From positions 1 to 22,863 of the forward strand of contig CAADWP010000040.1 of NCBI GenBank assembly GCA_900752785.1: DNA of 22,863 nucleotides, read 5' to 3'. Origin of the DNA: an uncultured Ruminococcus sp. Its GTDB lineage: Bacteria; Bacillota; Clostridia; Oscillospirales; Ruminococcaceae. Positions 6,440 through 13,407 of this stretch are shown piece by piece. The position numbers were made by a program, and so were the translations under genes. How positions within the stretch are numbered: position 1 is the stretch's first letter; each line of letters opens with the position of its first letter. The notes beneath the pieces were generated by a model that saw only the letters and a list, made by a program, of their open reading frames with translations, made no database searches and was not told the origin of the DNA.

Positions 6440-9226
6440 AATATCTCCGAGTTCATAAACAATCCCGTCGCAGACAATAATCTTCATTTCAAAATCAACA
6501 GTAATTTCAGTACCGTCAGAATAGACAGTCGTAACGCGTTTTCCGTCATCTTCATTATTATAGTCGGAAATTGTGCTGCCGCTGACCCTTGATAAAATCG
6601 GCTTTATAAGCTTATATGCCGAAGCCGCTCTCTCCGTCCACCCCATATAGTTGGCATAATAATAAATATTAAATTCAGTATCATTCAGGAAGCTTGCTTT
6701 CTCCCAGATCATATCATAATTCAGAGAGCTTCCTGTTGCCGCCGCCATAAGAATAATTTCTTTCGGATCGGGACTGGCGTTAACGGGCGGAGTCGAATAA
6801 GGGATAATGCCGTGAAGTACGATCTGATAAAAGGGAATATCTTCGTCAAACATATCATATCGACTTGACGTCAGCGGAACGTTCATAATACAGCTAACAT
6901 AAGGCAGTGCATAAGCGTTGGCATTATCCGCAAGAATACCGTTGCCGAATTCCCCCGCAAATATAGAATAGCAGTCAGTCAGCCGATTCATCGCTTCATA
7001 TCTGGAGATATTCTTTTTGCCGTAATCCCCGTAAAGAGACGTGGTAAGTTCTCCGACAGATATCCCCTCAAAGCCGCGTTTCAAGAATTTATGAGCTGTC
7101 CGCGAACCAAGAACATCGGCAAAACACGACGGCGAAAGCAGCGATTTATTTTTTGCAAAACCGTCCGGAATCCCGTAAGCAAGATCATAGCTGACGATGC
7201 GTGAATACGCTCCCGAAACTCTGACAGCCGTATCTGAAAAGGAATAATAGCCGCTTCCCGAATAAAAGTCTCTGTTATCAGACACGGGATAAAGCTTAAA
7301 CGAATTGTCTTTCATATATCCCATAAGATCGCTGAAAGCTTTTTTTCCTCCGAGGGTGCGCGAAGGCTTTGCTTTTATATCCACGCGGTTCCTTATACCG
7401 TTGTCTGTCCAGTTTTTATAAGTCACCGTCATGTCGTCAACACCGTTTGATCTCAGCTTTTCAAGAATATCACGGGCTTGTCCGTAGTCAGTAACAGAGG
7501 CTTTCGCGTTTACCGGGATTCCAAAGACAGAACTTTTTTTCTGCACTCCGCCGTATAATCCAATATAAAGAGGAGAGCTGCCGTCATCCGCCTTTTTGGT
7601 TACATCGCACTCTTTTATAAGGTACTCGCGATAACGCTCCGCAATATCGTTATAATCTGCATTCTTCTTAGCGATCGGATAGTAACGAATCGCAACATCG
7701 TCAGAATTTATGCTGCCGCTTTCAAATACGGTAAAAGAAGTGTTGCTCGAACCGGTCATGTAATAGGTATCGGTACTTCTCAGAATAAAAACAAAGCTGC
7801 AAAGATTATAGCTTGTATTGGAACAAGCTGACGTTTTAACGGAAAGGAGCGCATTGGAATCGCCTTTTTCCGCTACGGCAAGCATTGCGTTATCCTCCTT
7901 TACAATACCGTATACAGGTAAATAGAGCTGCTCCGCAGAAGCGCCTCTCGACGTTGGAACAGCCGTCACATCATTCCCGTAAACACGCTGTAGGTATGCG
8001 CCTGCATTTTCTGCCTTTTTGCTTCCGAAGCGAACCAACGCGCCGCTTCCGTCCGGGATAACAAAATACCCATTCTCATCGTCCGCGGCCGCACCTAAGC
8101 TTCCGAGGAGACTGACTCTTGTGGCGATCTTGCCTCTGCCTGTTTCTTCAATTTCCGAAACCTTTAGCTCTGCTCTAAGGTGATCCTCTCCGAGAGTATA
8201 TTCCACAGGATACTTAAATCCGTCTTTTTTATAATCATATTCAACTCGTATACCGTTTTCGATTAACGAAACGGATACGGTACAGTCGTCGGAATTTCCC
8301 GAGCGAAGAATCATACTGTCATTACGTTTCTCGGGGATTCCATAATTCAGTACAGACGACGAGCGAAGCTCTCCCGAAAAGATTTCATTTGCTTTCGGGT
8401 CGTGATTTGCTTCAAGAGGCGACGACCACCATATATAACCGTTATCTCTGTTTTCTATGCCTATAAGCGACGTGTGAAGATCGGCAAGAAGTTTTAATTT
8501 GTCATTCTCGGCACAATAGACAAACGTCCCGTAATAACGCTTCATATCCTCGGAGAGCCATGCAAATTCTCCCGTCTCTGCATTTTTATAAATACGCTTT
8601 CCGTTTTCATCGCCGACATATGCCAAGGAAGCTCCGCTTTTGGCTTTTTTGTCATAAAGCAGATCGAGCCGTTTTCCGTTATCTGTAAGATATGCCGAGC
8701 TGCTGTCAAGGGAGGAGATAAGGCTGCGAAAACAGACAAGCTTTTCCGAATCTTCGTCTATATCGGCTATATATCGCCCCTTTTCGCTTATATACCGCGT
8801 AATGTCATCAAATTCGGTCAAGCGGCTGAACTTCGCAGCAGGTCTGCCGCTTTCGGTATATACCGCCGCCGCCTCTCCAATTTTTTCCGCAGCCCGAAGC
8901 TCCTCTTCAGCATCCGCCGTCAGTTCTTTACTCATATCCGGAGATAATCCGTGATCGCGTATTATTTTTTCGCGGTAATCCTTACAGCGTATGTAAAAAT
9001 CCACTCCCTCAGAGCTGCCGGCATATATAAACGCACTTTTTATATCACGCGTGTTAAAGTCAGGAGCTTCGGCAGTTTCCGTTCTATCGTTGTAAACCGA
9101 TCCGTTGGCTTTTAAATTTTCGCCGTCGGGAAGACGTGAAAGCTCCGTTCCCGCAAAAACGTTCCCTGCCGAAAGCAAAGGCAGTACGATCATAATACAC
9201 AGCAAAAAGCGAACTATCCGTTTCAT
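6437..9226 (-). CDS. Large secreted DUF5696-like protein, possibly a glycoside hydrolase relative
   Basis: The product has 929 residues with an N-terminal signal peptide (MKRIVRFLLCIMIVLPLLSA, probable cleavage after VFA near residue 25) and no further membrane segment. I recognise it as DUF5696-like from memory, not from a search. Visible layout: a variable N-terminal region to about 240, a beta-rich region (about 250-510, with IGIENRDNGYIWWSSPLEA and FVIPDGSGALVRF), a probable alpha/beta barrel (about 550-815, starting PLYIGLYGGVQKK), and a short beta tail with VYSDGTEITVDF. Such a beta-sandwich plus barrel plus beta tail resembles glycosidases, but catalytic residues are not established. 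The start at 9226 follows AGAGGAGGG. The stop TAA is the TTA duplication of MITE 1. It probably acts outside the cell on or with the imported glycan. Confidence 0.75.
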   Translation of the reverse strand: MKRIVRFLLCIMIVLPLLSAGNVFAGTELSRLPDGENLKANGSVYNDRTETAEAPDFNTRDIKSAFIYAGSSEGVDFYIRCKDYREKIIRDHGLSPDMSKELTADAEEELRAAEKIGEAAAVYTESGRPAAKFSRLTEFDDITRYISEKGRYIADIDEDSEKLVCFRSLISSLDSSSAYLTDNGKRLDLLYDKKAKSGASLAYVGDENGKRIYKNAETGEFAWLSEDMKRYYGTFVYCAENDKLKLLADLHTSLIGIENRDNGYIWWSSPLEANHDPKANEIFSGELRSSSVLNYGIPEKRNDSMILRSGNSDDCTVSVSLIENGIRVEYDYKKDGFKYPVEYTLGEDHLRAELKVSEIEETGRGKIATRVSLLGSLGAAADDENGYFVIPDGSGALVRFGSKKAENAGAYLQRVYGNDVTAVPTSRGASAEQLYLPVYGIVKEDNAMLAVAEKGDSNALLSVKTSACSNTSYNLCSFVFILRSTDTYYMTGSSNTSFTVFESGSINSDDVAIRYYPIAKKNADYNDIAERYREYLIKECDVTKKADDGSSPLYIGLYGGVQKKSSVFGIPVNAKASVTDYGQARDILEKLRSNGVDDMTVTYKNWTDNGIRNRVDIKAKPSRTLGGKKAFSDLMGYMKDNSFKLYPVSDNRDFYSGSGYYSFSDTAVRVSGAYSRIVSYDLAYGIPDGFAKNKSLLSPSCFADVLGSRTAHKFLKRGFEGISVGELTTSLYGDYGKKNISRYEAMNRLTDCYSIFAGEFGNGILADNANAYALPYVSCIMNVPLTSSRYDMFDEDIPFYQIVLHGIIPYSTPPVNASPDPKEIILMAAATGSSLNYDMIWEKASFLNDTEFNIYYYANYMGWTERAASAYKLIKPILSRVSGSTISDYNNEDDGKRVTTVYSDGTEITVDFEMKIIVCDGIVYELGDI

Positions 9227-9284
9227 TTTATCCCTCCTCTCAAACAACGCCCCAAACATTGTCTACCCAAAGCCCGCAAAAAAG

Positions 9285-9914
9285 CTATACTCTTAATCTG
9301 TATGTAATCTCGGTAACGATAGTCGATATAAAAATATATATCTGCTGAATAAGCGACAGTAGCAAAACAAAAAGTATCAGCATTATCAGCGCTGACGCCA
9401 ACGTAAGGACTATGGCAAAAAAAGTCTTGGCTGCCGAATATCCGTGAACCGATCTTACCGCAGAAAACATCAGCAGAACCGACCAAAGTATTCCAACAGC
9501 TCGGATTATCTGCATAAACACAGCTTCGTCCCGCACCAGAACATGAGAAAGCATAACATTTACAAGCATCTGCACAATAAAGGGCACAAGCGAATAAGCG
9601 CTGTATATGCAAATATTTCTCATTGTTCCTTCACCGCTGAAAATAGTGCATACCGCCCAATTGCCCACGACCCAGACAGCAAATGCGACCATACTTTTCA
9701 TGAAATATGGCACTATGCTGAAAGTCTTATCCTCTACCGAACCAAATTGAAAGCCGTAAAGCCGTTCATGAGCAATAAGAGCAAAAAACAGCAAAAAAAC
9801 TATGATAAAGGCTATTTTCAGCGACCCTGCCTTCTTCCAGCGCATATCTTCAAAGCCGTCCACAGGATGAAAAACGACGTATCCGACCCACTGTATCGGA
9901 GTAAGTTTTGTCAT
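9285..9914 (-). CDS. Yip1-domain-type multi-pass membrane protein
   Basis: The 209-residue product has a short cytoplasmic start (MTKLTPIQWVGYVVFHPVDG), where the HPVDGFEDMRWKK motif is typical of bacterial Yip1-family proteins. About five membrane segments follow: near residues 33-48, 69-88, 100-124, 135-151 and 163-189. The function of bacterial Yip1 proteins is not known; I would not assign one. The start codon overlaps the stop of the NHL gene by 4 nt (ATGA), so the two are translationally coupled and probably act together. The DUF5696 gene follows after 58 bp. No charged catalytic motif is visible inside the membrane segments. Confidence 0.75.
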   Translation of the reverse strand: MTKLTPIQWVGYVVFHPVDGFEDMRWKKAGSLKIAFIIVFLLFFALIAHERLYGFQFGSVEDKTFSIVPYFMKSMVAFAVWVVGNWAVCTIFSGEGTMRNICIYSAYSLVPFIVQMLVNVMLSHVLVRDEAVFMQIIRAVGILWSVLLMFSAVRSVHGYSAAKTFFAIVLTLASALIMLILFVLLLSLIQQIYIFISTIVTEITYRLRV

Positions 9915-11389
9915 TTTGTCCTACCTCCTCTGCGGCGTCTCCGCTTTATTACTGCAATCAGAACCGCAGCAGCAGCCACAAGAAAAACAGCCTCTCTAAA
10001 ATGAGCTTTCACAAATTCGCGCCGATATCCCTCGAAAGCCTTGTTGTAAAGCTCGGGAGAATCGGCGAGCCTCGCATATCTCATTGCGCCGCTGTAATCA
10101 CCCTTTCTGAGCAGTGCGGATGCAACTCCGATATTGGCGCGGCGATAATTTCCGTCAAGCCGAAGCACTTCGTACCAAGGCTCAAGCGCCTCCTCATAAT
10201 ATCCGTCATTATAAAGAGCCGCAGCCCTGTTAACCATACTCCCGAAGGCAGTCTCGCGAAATACTGTTATGGTATTTTTTGCGGAATCTGCCGCATAAAG
10301 CCGATCTCCGCGCGACTCGACAGCAGCAGCCGTATCAAAACCTCCAAATTGCTCAGCCTTTCCCCCGATTATGAACATAAGCTCGCATTCTTCGTCATAG
10401 CGAAAAATTCTCCCCGACGTAAGATCGAGACAATTTATGCTTCCGTCCTCACTTATATCAATATCGACGATCGCTGAAGATAAAAGCTGATTTTTAGACG
10501 TATCATACATAGGCTTTTTATCGCCGAAAAGAACGTTAAGCTTTTCAAGAATATTTTTTCCCGCGGCGTTCAGTTTTTTTACTGTATCAGTCTGCTGAGA
10601 CGAAGACGAAGTACAAGTAAAAATAAAATCGCCGCAGATGTCAAAGCTTGTGATGCCTGCGGGAATATTTCTGACACGTTTGAGCCGCTTTTCCTCAGAC
10701 ATAAAAAAGCCTCGGATATGTTCTCTGACCGCTTCCGCAGTAGGCTGAACGCGGTTAGCGCCGTAAAATCCCATAAATTCGCCTGACGAAGAGAACATAG
10801 CGGCTCCCGTTGTATTATTCACAACGGTATATACGTTTCCTGCCTTATCCGCAAGAACTCTAAACGGTTTAAATGTCGGAGCCGTATAAAGTTCGGAATC
10901 GGGACGCGTAAGCTCTGCGGCGACCGTTCCGTCGCCTGAAACGACAAGCACACGGCTGTTTTCGCTGTCGGCAATGTAAAGCAAGCCGCTTTCGGAGGAA
11001 AAATAAACCCCTTTCGGTCTGTTCAGAGTCGTTATAGTACCGTCTTCGCATCGAAACTCCGTATAAACTTTAACAGCAGATGTAAGATCGGAATTTGCCG
11101 ATATAATACGGTCATTACCGCTGTCAGCGATATAAAAAGTACCGTCCTCGGCAAAAAATATATCGCTGGGCGATCTCATTGCACCGACACCGAGATCATA
11201 ACCCGAAACCGTCTTTTCCGGAACATAGCCTGCCTGAGACGGAATCGCTTCTCCGCGGCTGTCATAGCTGTACGATTCATAAGGTCCGGCGGCAAAAGCC
11301 GGTAAATATGACAAATAAAGCACAGCGGCAGACATAATCGCCGCAGATATCACTATTCTCCGGATCGCCTTATGTATTTTATTATTCAT
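9911..11389 (-). CDS. Membrane-anchored NHL beta-propeller/TPR protein
   Basis: The 492-residue product has a signal peptide (MNNKIHKAIRRIVISAAIMS, cleavage likely after AFA near residue 33). NHL-type propeller blades follow, seen as repeated SPSDIFFAEDGTFYIADSGN and RPKGVYFSSESGLLYIADSE patterns (about 73-170) and weaker blades to about 390. A TPR-like helical stretch follows (AALYNDGYYEEALEPWYEVL, then ANIGVASALLRKGDYSGAMR, about 395-440). A C-terminal membrane helix (about 466-482) and a polybasic tail RRRRRGGRTK complete it. The propeller should face outside. The start at 11389 uses GGAGGAGG about 11 nt upstream; a longer frame reaching 11521 would start inside MITE 2. It overlaps the Yip1 gene by 4 nt. 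A role as scaffold or ligand sensor is inference. Confidence 0.8.
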   Translation of the reverse strand: MNNKIHKAIRRIVISAAIMSAAVLYLSYLPAFAAGPYESYSYDSRGEAIPSQAGYVPEKTVSGYDLGVGAMRSPSDIFFAEDGTFYIADSGNDRIISANSDLTSAVKVYTEFRCEDGTITTLNRPKGVYFSSESGLLYIADSENSRVLVVSGDGTVAAELTRPDSELYTAPTFKPFRVLADKAGNVYTVVNNTTGAAMFSSSGEFMGFYGANRVQPTAEAVREHIRGFFMSEEKRLKRVRNIPAGITSFDICGDFIFTCTSSSSQQTDTVKKLNAAGKNILEKLNVLFGDKKPMYDTSKNQLLSSAIVDIDISEDGSINCLDLTSGRIFRYDEECELMFIIGGKAEQFGGFDTAAAVESRGDRLYAADSAKNTITVFRETAFGSMVNRAAALYNDGYYEEALEPWYEVLRLDGNYRRANIGVASALLRKGDYSGAMRYARLADSPELYNKAFEGYRREFVKAHFREAVFLVAAAAVLIAVIKRRRRRGGRTK

Positions 11390-11441
11390 GGCTTCCACAC
11401 CTCCTCCGGGCAGAAACTTGGATGTGTTCACATAAAATTTC

Positions 11442-11579
11442 TTAGAACCTGTGTTCATAGGGAAGATGTGCGGATTTTTGAACATAATTTTGTCAAGGAC
11501 AAGGAGAAAAAGTGAAAGCATACTATCGTATGGCGAACTTTTTCAACGCAGCGGCTTATCCTATAAACACAGGTTCTTA
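11442..11579. mobile_element. MITE-like element 2 (132 bp) with TTA target duplications
   Basis: The element body is 11445-11576. Terminal inverted repeats start GAACCTGTGTTCATAGG on the left; the right end, read inward, is GAACCTGTGTTTATAGG (one mismatch in 17). TTA flanks both ends (11442-11444 and 11577-11579). It aligns without gaps to the reverse complement of element 1 for its first 109 bp, with 67 of 80 identical positions across 11474-11553, and lacks a 29-bp segment holding the CGGCAA hairpin. A small internal hairpin CATAC-TATC-GTATG is kept in both copies. There is no coding capacity. Confidence 0.88.
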
Positions 11580-12458
11580 TTATTCCTTGATCCCCGAGTG
11601 CGCCATAGTCTCAATAACCTGCCGCTGAGCAAGGATAAACACGATAACAGGCGGAATAAGCACAAATACTGCCGCAGCCATAGCTATTCCCGCTGTTGCC
11701 ATTCCCGAGGAAGCCGCCTGTTCAACAACTGTCTGGAGCGTTTTATACTGCTCGTCAAAAATAAGCGAGCCGCTCCTGATATTCCACGACGCCTGAAACG
11801 CAAATATCATAAGCGTCATAAACGCAGGCTTCATATTCGGTATAACGATCTGCCAGCAAATACGAAAAAGCCCTGCGCCGTCCATCTTTGCAGCCTCGAT
11901 CATTTCATCGGGCAGCTGACTTATAGACTGTTTCATAAGAAAAAGTCCAATTGGCGAAGCTACCGCGGGAAGTATGAGCGCAGACGGATCATTTATCATA
12001 TTAAGCTTTGCCATGACAATATACTGCATAATATATATAACATTGCTCTGATACAGCAGCGCCACAACAATGCAGCCGTTAATGAATCTGCTTAAAGGAA
12101 AGCGAAATTTAGCCAGAACAAAAGCTGCCATTGAAACAAATGCACACTGCAAAAAAGTCACAGAAGCCGTTACAAAAACGCTGTTAAAAATATACCGTGA
12201 AAAAGGCACTTGATTCTGCCTTATTTTTGCAAACATATCGGTAAAATTAACAAAAGTCGGACGCATTACATAAAATTTCGGCGGAAAAACGAAAAGCTCC
12301 TCCGCAGGCTTCACCGACATTAAAAGCATAAGGTAGATCGGTACTGCCATAAACGCTCCAATGACAGTAAGAAACAGGAATATACCGATAGTTCCGCCGA
12401 CTCTTTTTCCTGCCGGTCTGCTGGAGGCTCTAAGCCCTGCAACATCAACCTGTTTCAT
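11580..12458 (-). CDS. Carbohydrate ABC transporter permease, MalG type (first pair)
   Basis: This is a MalG-class membrane subunit of a sugar importer. The 292-residue product has six predicted membrane segments, the first near residues 23-46 (IGIFLFLTVIGAFMAVPIYL). The family EAA loop (EMIEAAKMDGAGLFRICWQI then VIPNMKP) lies near 185-212. The start at 12458 is chosen because GGAGGGGGGACGG lies directly upstream; a GTG at 12494 in the same frame overlaps the preceding gene and lacks such a site. It starts 22 bp after its MalF-type partner. MITE 2 begins just after its stop codon. It presumably pairs with the upstream permease and receives substrate from the binding protein at 13408-16341. 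Confidence 0.92.
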   Translation of the reverse strand: MKQVDVAGLRASSRPAGKRVGGTIGIFLFLTVIGAFMAVPIYLMLLMSVKPAEELFVFPPKFYVMRPTFVNFTDMFAKIRQNQVPFSRYIFNSVFVTASVTFLQCAFVSMAAFVLAKFRFPLSRFINGCIVVALLYQSNVIYIMQYIVMAKLNMINDPSALILPAVASPIGLFLMKQSISQLPDEMIEAAKMDGAGLFRICWQIVIPNMKPAFMTLMIFAFQASWNIRSGSLIFDEQYKTLQTVVEQAASSGMATAGIAMAAAVFVLIPPVIVFILAQRQVIETMAHSGIKE

Positions 12459-12480
12459 TTTTCCGTCCCCCCTCCGCGAG

Positions 12481-13392
12481 TTATTCGGATTCACTCAATA
12501 TCCTGCTTATAAACCTATTGCACAGATACATCAGCAAGAAAACCACCATACAAATCGCAGACGCATAACCCATTTCAAATCTTATCCAACCATAGTCATA
12601 GGCATGCGTCATCATCGTATGCGCCTTGTAATCCGTACTTGGGAAGCCTACAAGACTCTGGACGACCGAACCTGCCGTAAACGAACTGACGATCTGCATT
12701 ACCGCAGCAAAAAGCATCTGCGGCTTCATAGCAGGTATAGTTATATAGATAAGTTCCTGCCAGCGGTTTTTTATTCCGTCAATAGCCGCTGCTTCATAGC
12801 GGGAACGGTCAATGCTGCGAAAGCCGGCGCTCAAAGCAAGAAAGCCTGCTCCGAGAGATATCCAGAGCTGCACCGCTATCGCCGCACCGAGAACGTATCT
12901 GCCGTCAGTAAGCCACTGTATCGGCGCAGTGATAATGCCCAGATCAATTAACACAGCGTTCAGATACCCGTTCATATCTCCGCTGAAAATAAGCTGCCAG
13001 ACTGTATAAACATTAGCCATAGAGGGAATATAGAAAATAACGGTAAATATTGTCCTCAGCCGCCCGGGAAGCTCATTGATAAGCCACGCGAGCATAAAGC
13101 ACAGAACATAGCTCAACGGTCCGGTAATAAGAGCGAATATCAGCGTTACTTTTATTGATCTTATGAAAACTCTGTCCGACAGGAACAACGCCTCAAAGTT
13201 TGAAAACCCCACGTATTTCGGCGGATTTACCATATCAAAATCCGTAAAGCCTATGGGCAGCGACATAACTACGGGAATCACCGTGAAAATAATGAAAAGT
13301 ACCATAAACGGCGCAAGCATTGCATAGCAGCCTTTATTTTTCCTCATCTCGCGCCATGTACCCCGAAAACGTCTTTTTATTGGCTTTTTCAT
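12481..13392 (-). CDS. Sugar ABC transporter permease, MalF/UgpA type (first pair)
   Basis: This is a MalF/UgpA-class membrane subunit of a carbohydrate importer. The product has about 303 residues, a basic cytoplasmic start (KKPIKRRFRGTWREMRKNKG) and six predicted membrane segments: about 22-48, 72-98, 106-130, 162-183, 225-247 and 272-292. The EAA loop (YEAAAIDGIKNRWQELIYIT then IPAMKP) lies near 194-219. Starts at GTG 13395 and ATG 13392 are adjacent; an AAGGA site that overlaps the previous stop codon serves either. It follows the solute-binding protein by 15 bp, so both are in one transcript. The substrate is not predictable from sequence. Confidence 0.92.
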   Translation of the reverse strand: MKKPIKRRFRGTWREMRKNKGCYAMLAPFMVLFIIFTVIPVVMSLPIGFTDFDMVNPPKYVGFSNFEALFLSDRVFIRSIKVTLIFALITGPLSYVLCFMLAWLINELPGRLRTIFTVIFYIPSMANVYTVWQLIFSGDMNGYLNAVLIDLGIITAPIQWLTDGRYVLGAAIAVQLWISLGAGFLALSAGFRSIDRSRYEAAAIDGIKNRWQELIYITIPAMKPQMLFAAVMQIVSSFTAGSVVQSLVGFPSTDYKAHTMMTHAYDYGWIRFEMGYASAICMVVFLLMYLCNRFISRILSESE

Positions 13393-13407
13393 CACGGTAT
13401 CACTTCC

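Noticed and set aside
11390..11521. N-terminal extension of the NHL protein
   Set aside because: It would start inside MITE 2 and bury the signal peptide; the ATG at 11389 has its own GGAGGAGG.
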